Shown: positions 1-5,247 of the stretch, in pieces
Numbering within the stretch: position 1 is the stretch's first letter
Layout of the letters: each line of letters begins with the position of its first letter
Origin: an uncultured Granulicatella sp.
GTDB lineage: Bacteria > Bacillota > Bacilli > Lactobacillales > Aerococcaceae
Reading direction: 5' to 3'
NCBI GenBank assembly: GCA_947254045.1
Contig: CAMYBO010000095.1
Coordinates: 1 to 5,247 of the forward strand
DNA length: 5,247 bases
The notes under the pieces: generated by a model
What the model was told of the DNA's origin: nothing
Seen by the model: only the letters and a program-made list of their open reading frames with translations
Database searches by the model: none
Translations under genes and position numbers: made by a program

Positions 1-14
1 TCATATCAACGTTT

Positions 15-28
15 CTAGCACTTGCTAG
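15..28 (-). other. Short perfect inverted repeat downstream of sufB
   Basis: CTAGCA and TGCTAG flank a 2-nt centre, so in RNA a 5-bp stem with a 4-nt loop could form, starting 4 nt after the sufB stop codon. The following transcript bases (AAACGTTGATATGA) contain no U-run, so this does not look like a normal intrinsic terminator. It could be a weak 3' structure, a protein-binding palindrome or chance. The window ends too soon to see a downstream gene or a real terminator. Confidence 0.3.
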
Positions 29-32
29 GGTT

Positions 33-1427
33 TTATCCCACACTACCCTCCATTTCGTACGCAATTAATCGGTTTAATTCAACTGCGTACTCCATTGGAA
101 GTTCTTTTGTAAATGGTTCAACGAATCCCATGACAATCATCTCTGTTGCTTCAGATTCACTAATTCCTCTACTCATTAAGTAGAATAATTGTTCTTCAGA
201 AATTTTTGATACTTTTGCTTCATGTTCTAAAGCAACTTTATCATTATGAATTTCATTAAATGGAATCGTATCTGATTTCGATAAATCATCCATAATAATC
301 GTGTCACATTCAATATGAGAAATAGAATAATCAGATTTCTTACTGAATGTTACTTGTCCACGATAGTTTACAACACCACCATCTTTTGCAATTGATTTTG
401 AAACAATCGAACTAGAAGTATGAGGTGCATTATGAATCATTTTCGCCCCTGTATCTTGGTGTTGTCCTTTCCCTGCAAAGGCAATGGATAACATCGTTCC
501 TTTTGCATAAGGCCCTTCTAAAAATACAGAAGGATATTTCATCGTTGTTTTCGCTCCTAAGTTTCCATCGATCCATTCTACTGTTCCATGAGCCGCTGCA
601 CGAGCACGTTTTGTTACAAGATTGTATACATTGTCAGACCAGTTTTGAATCGTTGTATAACGGCAGTATCCACCTTCTTCTACGAAGATTTCAACAATCG
701 CAGCATGTAAGCTGTTTGATGAGTATGTTGGTGCTGTACATCCTTCTACATAATGTACACTTGCGCCTTCATCTACAATAATTAATGTACGTTCAAATTG
801 TCCCATGTTTTGGTCATTAATACGGAAGTATGTTTGCAGTGGAACGTCACATTTTACGCCTTTTGGTACGTAAATAAATGTTCCTCCTGACCATACTGCA
901 GAATTTAATGCTGCCAATTTATTGTCTGTTGGTGGTACTAATTTTGCAAAATATTTTTCGAATAATTCTGGATATTCTTTTAATGCTGAGTCTGTATCTG
1001 TGAAGACAATTCCTAGTTTATCGAATTCTTCTTTCATATTGTGATACACAACTTCTGATTCGAACTGTGCAGATGCACCTGCTAAATAAGCACGTTCTGC
1101 TTCTGGAATTCCAATTTTTTCAAATGTATCTTTGATTTTATCAGGAACATCATCCCAAGAACGAGCTAGTTTATCACTCGCACGTTTGAAATAGGTAATC
1201 GCATCAAAATCAATATCTGATAAATCTGCTCCCCATGTTTGCATTGGCATTTTTTCAAATGCTTTTAAAGATTTTAGTCGAAATTCAAGCATCCATTCTG
1301 GTTCGTTTTTCATTTTTGAAATGGTACGAACCACTTCTTCGCTTAATCCAACTCCACTATCAAATACGGGCGTTACATCTTCATGAAAGCCATACTTGTA
1401 ATCTTCTAATTCTGGAACTCCACTCAT
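33..1427 (-). CDS. sufB: Fe-S cluster assembly scaffold protein SufB
   Basis: SufB is the main scaffold subunit of the cytosolic SufBCD complex, on which sulfur and iron are assembled into an Fe-S cluster. The 464-residue product is complete and of normal length for Bacillota SufB (about 465). Residues 1-180 form the N-terminal helical region, with the NEPEWMLEFRLK motif at 41-52 that recurs in SufD. The rest is the SufB/SufD beta-helix core and C-terminal helical domain, including the EGCTAP motif (Cys230) and EEQLFYLMSRGIS (411-423). Cys374 in HIECD aligns with E. coli SufB Cys405, the proposed sulfur-receiving residue, and Glu403 in LEHEA aligns with Glu434. The other cysteines are 193, 230 and 255; there is no N-terminal Cys cluster. 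The ATG overlaps the sufU TGA as ATGA, and an AAAGGAA site lies 7 nt upstream. It is the last gene of the operon in this window. Confidence 0.97.
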   Translation of the reverse strand: MSGVPELEDYKYGFHEDVTPVFDSGVGLSEEVVRTISKMKNEPEWMLEFRLKSLKAFEKMPMQTWGADLSDIDFDAITYFKRASDKLARSWDDVPDKIKDTFEKIGIPEAERAYLAGASAQFESEVVYHNMKEEFDKLGIVFTDTDSALKEYPELFEKYFAKLVPPTDNKLAALNSAVWSGGTFIYVPKGVKCDVPLQTYFRINDQNMGQFERTLIIVDEGASVHYVEGCTAPTYSSNSLHAAIVEIFVEEGGYCRYTTIQNWSDNVYNLVTKRARAAAHGTVEWIDGNLGAKTTMKYPSVFLEGPYAKGTMLSIAFAGKGQHQDTGAKMIHNAPHTSSSIVSKSIAKDGGVVNYRGQVTFSKKSDYSISHIECDTIIMDDLSKSDTIPFNEIHNDKVALEHEAKVSKISEEQLFYLMSRGISESEATEMIVMGFVEPFTKELPMEYAVELNRLIAYEMEGSVG

Positions 1428-1879
1428 TTCTCTATTCCTTTCTTGTTTTTCTGTTCAACTGCTTTTTCTAATGCTTTCCATGCTAAAGTTGCACATTTAA
1501 TACGTGCTGGGAATTTAGAAACTCCACTTAGTAAGGCAGCATCTTCTAATCGATCTTCATTCACACTTTGTCCTTGCACTAATTTTGAGAAATCTTCTGC
1601 TAATTCCAAAGCTTCTGGTAAAGTTTTTCCTTCTAAAATATCACACATCATACTGGCACTCGCCATACTAATCGAACAACCTTGTCCATCAAAACGAGCA
1701 CTTGTAATATGACCATCATCTGATAATTCTAATTGTAACTGCAATACATCGCCACAAGTCGGATTATTCAACTCAATGACTTCAGTTGTTGTTTCCGTTT
1801 GAATTCCTTTATGACGAGGAAAATTCGAATGGTCTAAAATCACTTGACGATATAATTGATCTAATTTAGATAAAGCCAT
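1424..1879 (-). CDS. sufU: Zinc-dependent sulfurtransferase SufU
   Basis: SufU accepts persulfide sulfur from the cysteine desulfurase SufS and passes it towards the SufBCD scaffold. The 151-residue product has an IscU-like fold but carries SufU hallmarks. The zinc ligands Cys42 and Asp44 (PTCGD), Cys68 (GQGCSISMASASMM) and Cys129 (FPARIKCATLAWKALE) are all present. The Cys68-Cys129 spacing is about 18 residues longer than in IscU, the insertion that separates SufU from true IscU scaffolds. It resembles B. subtilis SufU closely (ligands Cys41, Asp43, Cys66, Cys128). The ATG start overlaps the end of sufS by 14 nt, and a strong AAAGGAG site lies 10 nt upstream inside sufS. The stop TGA is fused with the sufB start as ATGA. 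A scaffold role is less likely, because dedicated SufB and SufD scaffolds sit in the same operon. Confidence 0.97.
   Translation of the reverse strand: MALSKLDQLYRQVILDHSNFPRHKGIQTETTTEVIELNNPTCGDVLQLQLELSDDGHITSARFDGQGCSISMASASMMCDILEGKTLPEALELAEDFSKLVQGQSVNEDRLEDAALLSGVSKFPARIKCATLAWKALEKAVEQKNKKGIEK
1435..1441 (-). promoter_or_regulatory. Ribosome binding site of sufB, inside sufU
   Basis: AAAGGAA lies 7 nt before the sufB ATG and within the lysine-rich 3' end of sufU. Together with the ATGA stop-start overlap it indicates that sufB is translated by coupling to sufU as well as by its own site. Confidence 0.7.
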
Positions 1880-3098
1880 CTGAGAAAAACTCCTTTACTT
1901 TTTGTAATGCTTCTACGAAAAATTCAGCTTCTTCCATTGTATTATAAATATAAAAACTAATACGAGCAGTCGAAGAAACGCATAAATCTCTCATTAACGG
2001 TTGCGCACAATGATGTCCTGCACGAATCGCTACTCCTTCCATATCTAATGCGGTTGCTAAGTCGTGAGGGTGAACGCCATCCATTGTAAATGAAATCACG
2101 CCACTTCTTCTAGAAACATCTGTTGGACCATGAACGGTCACACCTTCCATTTGGGTTAATTTGTCATAAACATACGCAACTAATTGTTGTTCATGGGCAT
2201 GAATGTTTTCCATTCCAATTTGTTCTAAATAATCAATGGCTGCACCTAATGCAATACCACCAGCAATATTTGGTGTTCCTGCTTCAAATTTCCATGGAAG
2301 TTCATTCCATGTACTTTCTGTGTCATACACGAAATCAATCATTTCTCCACCAAATTCAATCGGCTGCATTTCTTCTAATAATGCTTGCTTTCCATATAAG
2401 ACACCAATGCCTGTTGGAGCTAACATTTTATGCCCGCTAAACGCATAAAAGTCGCAATCTAAGTCTAGTACATCAACTTTCATATGCGGTGCTGCTTGAG
2501 CTCCATCAACAACTAGAACTCCACCAACTTCATGCACGATTTGTGCTAATGCTTTAATCGGTTGAATTGTTCCTAACACATTTGAAGCATGCGCAATTGA
2601 AACAATTTTTGCCTTGTTTGTTAACACTTCTTTGGTAGCTTGTACATCTAGCTCTCCTTCTTCTGTTAACGGAAGGAAGTTTAAACTCGCTCCTGTTTGA
2701 AGCGCTAATTGTTGCCATGGAACAAAATTAGAATGATGCTCCGTTTTACTAATCCAAATCTCGTCTCCTTCATGTAGGCGATATTTGGCAAAACCTTGAG
2801 CCACCCAATTGATTCCAGTCGTTGTTCCTCTTGTAAACAATACTTCCTTTATCGAAGAAGCGTTGATAAATCTTTGCACTTTTTGACGACTTGCTTCATA
2901 GGCATCCGTTGCTAGTTGAGCGAGCGTATGCACGCCACGATGAATATTAGCATTATAATCATGATAATACTCTTCGATACAACGAATCACACTTTCAGGC
3001 TTTTGTGTTGTAGCAGCATTATCTAAGTACACTAATGGTTCATCATTAACGGTTCTATTTAAAATTGGAAAATCTTTCCGAATGTGATTAATATTCAT
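1866..3098 (-). CDS. sufS: Cysteine desulfurase SufS (group II, PLP-dependent)
   Basis: SufS converts L-cysteine to L-alanine and holds the released sulfur as a persulfide for SufU. From the ATG at 3098 the product is 410 residues, close to B. subtilis SufS (406), and its start MNINHIRKDFPIL matches that protein. It is a fold-type I aminotransferase class V enzyme. Visible residues are His121 (TEHHSN), Asp198 and Gln201 (VDGAQ, cofactor contacts), the PLP lysine Lys224 (SGHKM), the persulfide Cys364 in RAGHHCAQPL, and Arg379 for substrate binding. His345 (VHPHD) and Arg359 correspond to the B. subtilis SufU-docking residues His342 and Arg356. A TTG eight codons upstream (3122) is in frame but has no ribosome site and extends beyond the family N-terminus. 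The chosen ATG overlaps sufD by 11 nt and itself lacks a good Shine-Dalgarno, suggesting translational coupling to sufD. Confidence 0.97.
   Translation of the reverse strand: MNINHIRKDFPILNRTVNDEPLVYLDNAATTQKPESVIRCIEEYYHDYNANIHRGVHTLAQLATDAYEASRQKVQRFINASSIKEVLFTRGTTTGINWVAQGFAKYRLHEGDEIWISKTEHHSNFVPWQQLALQTGASLNFLPLTEEGELDVQATKEVLTNKAKIVSIAHASNVLGTIQPIKALAQIVHEVGGVLVVDGAQAAPHMKVDVLDLDCDFYAFSGHKMLAPTGIGVLYGKQALLEEMQPIEFGGEMIDFVYDTESTWNELPWKFEAGTPNIAGGIALGAAIDYLEQIGMENIHAHEQQLVAYVYDKLTQMEGVTVHGPTDVSRRSGVISFTMDGVHPHDLATALDMEGVAIRAGHHCAQPLMRDLCVSSTARISFYIYNTMEEAEFFVEALQKVKEFFSDGFI
1890..1896 (-). promoter_or_regulatory. Ribosome binding site of sufU, inside sufS
   Basis: AAAGGAG lies 10 nt before the sufU ATG and within the last codons of sufS, where it encodes part of the VKEFF segment. 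It is one of the strongest Shine-Dalgarno sites in the operon and supports the 14-nt overlapping start of sufU. Confidence 0.8.
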
Positions 3099-4380
3099 CG
3101 TTTTTCGCCAACTTTTGATCAATCATTTCTACTAATTCTTTTTGCGTATTTTGTGCAGGAATTGCACTAATTACTGAACCTAAGAATCCACGAATGACTA
3201 AACGTTTCGCTTCTGCTTGACTAATTCCACGGCTTGTTAAGTAGAATAATTGTTCATCATCCACTTGTCCCACACTTGCCGCATGTCCTGCTGTTACTTC
3301 ATTTTCATCAATTAATAAAATTGGGTTTGCATCTCCACGTCCGCCTTCAGAAAGCATTAATACACGACTCTCTTGTTGCGCATCAGCGAATTTTGCTCCT
3401 TTAATAATATGTCCAATTCCGTTAAATGTTAAGGTTGATTTATCAAGAATAACTCCATGTTGTAAAATATGTCCCACTGAATGGTTTGCGTAGTTTGTCA
3501 CTCTTGTATCAATCCCTTGTACTTGTTTACCAGTTGCAATCGCAACAACATTTACTTTTGCTGTAGAACCTACTCCACGTAATTCGCTATCAAAATCTGC
3601 AATGACATTACCGTCATTCATAATTCCTAATGCCCATTCAATCGTTGCATCTTTTTCTAAATAACCACGACGGTTAATGTATGCATCCGTTGGTTGACCT
3701 AATGTATCTACTGCAGCAAAATGAACTTTTGCTCCTTCTTTTGCAATCACTTCTACAATGATATTCGCTGTATTTTTACGGTCTCCAATACTTTCGAAAC
3801 GTTCCACATAAGATAGTGAACTATTTTCTTCTGCCACAATTAATACGTGTTTCACGAATGCTTCGTCTACTGTATTATTTTGTACAAAATGAGATTCAAT
3901 AATGTCTTCTAAAACAACATTTTTAGGAACATAAATGAAAATTCCTGAATTGACCATTGCCGCATGATATGCTGTTAAGCTATCTTCGTCAACTGGTACA
4001 GCTTTTGTCATATAGTATGGTTTTACTAATTCTGGATATTGTTGCAATGCTTCAAATAAATCCATTACTAATACATCTTGCATCGCTGTTTCAACATTCA
4101 TCTCTTCCCAGTAAGAAACTGCTCCTAATTGAACAATTTTTGCACTTCCTACTGCACTTGGAATGTCTTTTTCTAATTCTGTAATAAGTGAGTTTGCTTC
4201 TCCAATTTCACTTTGGAATAAATTCCAACGATGGAATTTTACACGCTCAATAAATGGTAATGGTAATTGTTTCGCTAATTCCAATGCTTTTAAACGAATG
4301 TCTAAAAACCAATCTGGTTCATTCTTTAGAAGAGAGAATGAAGTCAGTTGTTCTGGTGTTACAGTTAATTTCTCTGCCAT
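3088..4380 (-). CDS. sufD: Fe-S cluster assembly protein SufD
   Basis: SufD is the SufB paralogue that pairs with SufB and SufC in the cytosolic SufBCD complex and helps iron enter the nascent cluster. The 430-residue product is complete and near the usual Bacillota length (about 437). Residues 1-130 are the helical N-terminal part, with NEPDWFLDIRLKALELA at 20-36. The central part is the beta-helix core of the SufB/SufD family. The C-terminal part carries GHAASVGQ and DEQLFYLTSRGIS (about 365-387). His366 aligns with E. coli SufD His360, a residue implicated in cluster formation; the nearby E. coli Cys358 position is Ala364 here. The ATG is preceded by AGGAG 7 nt upstream, which overlaps the sufC stop codon (10-nt intergenic gap). 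The SufB cysteine equivalent is absent, which distinguishes it from SufB. Confidence 0.96.
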   Translation of the reverse strand: MAEKLTVTPEQLTSFSLLKNEPDWFLDIRLKALELAKQLPLPFIERVKFHRWNLFQSEIGEANSLITELEKDIPSAVGSAKIVQLGAVSYWEEMNVETAMQDVLVMDLFEALQQYPELVKPYYMTKAVPVDEDSLTAYHAAMVNSGIFIYVPKNVVLEDIIESHFVQNNTVDEAFVKHVLIVAEENSSLSYVERFESIGDRKNTANIIVEVIAKEGAKVHFAAVDTLGQPTDAYINRRGYLEKDATIEWALGIMNDGNVIADFDSELRGVGSTAKVNVVAIATGKQVQGIDTRVTNYANHSVGHILQHGVILDKSTLTFNGIGHIIKGAKFADAQQESRVLMLSEGGRGDANPILLIDENEVTAGHAASVGQVDDEQLFYLTSRGISQAEAKRLVIRGFLGSVISAIPAQNTQKELVEMIDQKLAKNDEY

Positions 4381-4387
4381 TCTCTTT

Positions 4388-4392
4388 CTCCT
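4388..4392 (-). promoter_or_regulatory. Ribosome binding site of sufD, overlapping sufC stop
   Basis: AGGAG lies 7 nt before the sufD ATG. Its first two bases belong to the sufC TAG stop codon, so termination of sufC and initiation of sufD occur at essentially the same place, which favours coupled translation. Confidence 0.8.
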
Positions 4393-5161
4393 ATTCTTGA
4401 TGTTCTAAAGAAATTCCTAATTCTTCACTAATTCCTTTATATCCTTCTGCTTCTAGACGTTTTGCTAATGCTGCATCGCCAGTCATTACCACACGTCCAT
4501 CCATCATAATATGAACAACATCTGGTTCAATGTAGTTTAATAAACGTTGATAGTGAGTAATAATTAATGATCCAAAGTTTTCACCACGCATCGCATTTAC
4601 TCCACGAGAAACTACTTTAAGCGCATCAATATCTAGACCTGAGTCGATTTCATCTAAAATCGCAAAACTTGGCTCAATCATCATTAATTGAAGAATTTCA
4701 TTACGTTTCTTTTCTCCACCAGAGAATCCTTCATTTAAGTAACGTTCTGCCATTTCTTCTGGCATATCTAAAATCGCCATTTTTTCGTCTAATTTTTTGA
4801 TAAACTCACGAACACCCATTTTATTATCTTCATCACGACGAGCATTGATCGCTGAACGCATGAATTCAGAATTTGTTACTCCAGCGATTTCACTTGGATA
4901 TTGCATGGCTAAAAACAGACCAGCACGAGCACGTTCATCTACTTCCATTTCAAGAACGTTTTCACCATCTAATAAGATTTCTCCTTCTGTTACTTCATAA
5001 CTTGGATGTCCCATAATTGCTGCAGAAAGTGTTGATTTCCCTGTACCATTTGGTCCCATTACTGCATGAATTTCACCAGTATTGATGGTTAAATTAACAC
5101 CTTTTAAAATTTCTTTATCTTCAATTGACACATGTAAATTTTTAATTTCTAATGTTGCCAT
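4391..5161 (-). CDS. sufC: SUF complex ABC-type ATPase SufC
   Basis: SufC is the soluble ABC-family ATPase that binds SufB and SufD and whose ATP-driven dimerisation reshapes the scaffold during cluster assembly; it is not a transporter subunit. The product from the ATG at 5161 is 256 residues, near the family norm of about 250-260. Visible motifs are Walker A GPNGTGKST (36-44), Q-loop Gln87 (AMQYPSEIAGV), the signature SGGEKKR (147-153), Walker B AILDE with catalytic Glu171, the D-loop SGLD (174-177) and the switch His203 (ITHYQRLL). YPSEIAGV and the GFSGGEKKRNEILQ context are typical of SufC rather than transporter ATPases. An in-frame TTG at 5191 would add ten residues but has no usable ribosome site and falls in the predicted -10 region, whereas AAAGGGG sits 7 nt before the ATG. 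It is the first gene of the operon. Confidence 0.97.
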   Translation of the reverse strand: MATLEIKNLHVSIEDKEILKGVNLTINTGEIHAVMGPNGTGKSTLSAAIMGHPSYEVTEGEILLDGENVLEMEVDERARAGLFLAMQYPSEIAGVTNSEFMRSAINARRDEDNKMGVREFIKKLDEKMAILDMPEEMAERYLNEGFSGGEKKRNEILQLMMIEPSFAILDEIDSGLDIDALKVVSRGVNAMRGENFGSLIITHYQRLLNYIEPDVVHIMMDGRVVMTGDAALAKRLEAEGYKGISEELGISLEHQE

Positions 5162-5168
5162 GATTAAG

Positions 5169-5175
5169 CCCCTTT
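5169..5175 (-). promoter_or_regulatory. Ribosome binding site of sufC
   Basis: AAAGGGG on the minus strand lies 7 nt upstream of the ATG at 5161. It decides the sufC start in favour of this ATG over the in-frame TTG at 5191, which has no properly spaced Shine-Dalgarno sequence. Confidence 0.85.
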
Positions 5176-5190
5176 CAAAATAAATCCTCA

Positions 5191-5219
5191 ATCCTATAAC
5201 AAAATATTTTATCTGTCAC
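5191..5219 (-). promoter_or_regulatory. Predicted sigma-A-type promoter of the suf operon
   Basis: On the minus strand a GTGACA hexamer (5219-5214, 5 of 6 matches to TTGACA) is separated by 17 nt from TAGGAT (5196-5191, 4 of 6 matches to TATAAT, including the conserved first two and last two bases). Transcription would start near 5184, giving a short leader of about 20 nt before the sufC ATG. That is too short for a riboswitch or T-box. The -10 match is weak and the region is AT-rich, so an alternative promoter further upstream, outside the window, cannot be excluded. Confidence 0.4.
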
Positions 5220-5237
5220 ATTATTAATATTTTATCT
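5203..5237 (-). repeat. Exact 12-bp direct repeat in the suf promoter region
   Basis: The 12-mer AGATAAAATATT (minus-strand reading) occurs at 5237-5226 and again at 5214-5203, with a start-to-start distance of 23 bp, roughly two helical turns. The two copies flank the predicted -35 element: the distal copy lies upstream of it and the proximal copy begins at its last base and fills most of the spacer. The proximal copy also contains most of a short palindrome, AAAATATTTT. This placement could suit a regulator binding on one face of the DNA, but low sequence complexity makes chance occurrence possible and no known operator consensus is matched. Confidence 0.4.
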
Positions 5238-5247
5238 TAAATTAGAA

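Noticed and set aside
425..781. Plus-strand open frame of 118 codons inside sufB
   Set aside because: It is antisense to a strongly conserved gene, low in complexity (Leu/His/Gln-rich), lacks a ribosome site and has no recognisable motifs. It is a shadow of the sufB reading frame.
1235..1712. Plus-strand open frames across the sufB-sufU junction (78 and 89 codons)
   Set aside because: Both are antisense to conserved coding sequence with no start signals. Their composition reflects complementary codons of sufB and sufU.
1424..1879. SufU read as an IscU scaffold
   Set aside because: The longer spacing between the second and third cysteines, the SufU-specific sequence context and the SufBCD operon setting support the zinc sulfurtransferase assignment.
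2123..2448. Plus-strand open frames of 105 and 70 codons inside sufS
   Set aside because: They are antisense to sufS, overlap each other in different frames and show no motifs or ribosome sites.
3099..3122. Eight-codon N-terminal extension of SufS from TTG at 3122
   Set aside because: It lacks a Shine-Dalgarno, increases the overlap with sufD to 35 nt, and the protein from the ATG at 3098 already aligns with the B. subtilis SufS N-terminus.
3957..5000. Plus-strand open frames of 67-81 codons within sufD and sufC
   Set aside because: These are antisense shadows of conserved genes without credible initiation signals or protein-like composition.
4391..5161. SufC read as the ATPase of an ABC transporter
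   Set aside because: No permease gene is adjacent, and the YPSEIAGV and GFSGGEKKRNE contexts together with the sufD-sufS-sufU-sufB neighbours identify it as SufC.
5162..5191. Ten-codon N-terminal extension of SufC from TTG at 5191
   Set aside because: No spaced ribosome site precedes the TTG, it overlaps the predicted -10 element, and SufC proteins normally begin at the position of the ATG at 5161, which has AAAGGGG 7 nt upstream.
5162..5247. Riboswitch, T-box or known Fur, PerR or IscR operator in the leader
   Set aside because: The leader is too short for a structured RNA and no match to these operator consensus patterns is convincing; AT-richness gives only fragmentary resemblance.

Overview
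The window holds one complete SUF iron-sulfur cluster assembly operon on the minus strand, in the order sufC-sufD-sufS-sufU-sufB (transcribed from about 5190 down to 33). This gene order, the presence of a SufU-type sulfurtransferase instead of SufE, and the absence of SufA are typical of low-G+C Gram-positive bacteria (Bacillota). The DNA is clearly AT-rich, with AT-ending codons and purine-rich Shine-Dalgarno sites. The proteins resemble their Bacillus subtilis counterparts closely, motif by motif. I would guess a member of the Lactobacillales, such as an Enterococcus- or Carnobacteriaceae-like organism, but the sequence alone does not fix the genus.

Layout, read in the direction of transcription: 5247-5162 is an AT-rich leader with a plausible sigma-A-type promoter, an exact 12-bp direct repeat and the sufC ribosome binding site. 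sufC follows at 5161-4391 (ATPase). After a 10-nt gap comes sufD at 4380-3088 (scaffold subunit), then sufS at 3098-1866 (cysteine desulfurase, 11-nt overlap with sufD), sufU at 1879-1424 (zinc-dependent sulfur acceptor, 14-nt overlap with sufS) and sufB at 1427-33 (scaffold subunit, 4-nt ATGA overlap with sufU). A short tail at 32-1 contains a small perfect inverted repeat without a U-tract. No stretch longer than 300 bases lacks a gene.

How the genes work together (established for the family): SufS removes sulfur from cysteine as a persulfide on its active-site Cys. SufU accepts that sulfur through a zinc-ligand exchange with SufS. The SufB-SufC-SufD complex, powered by SufC ATP hydrolysis, builds the Fe-S cluster for transfer to apoproteins. 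All catalytic and ligand residues I can check are present, so the pathway looks intact. No regulator, A-type carrier, mobile element, RNA gene or CRISPR array is visible. I see no previously undescribed system here. The points worth a second look are the promoter-proximal repeat, the translational coupling design and the unresolved 3' end.
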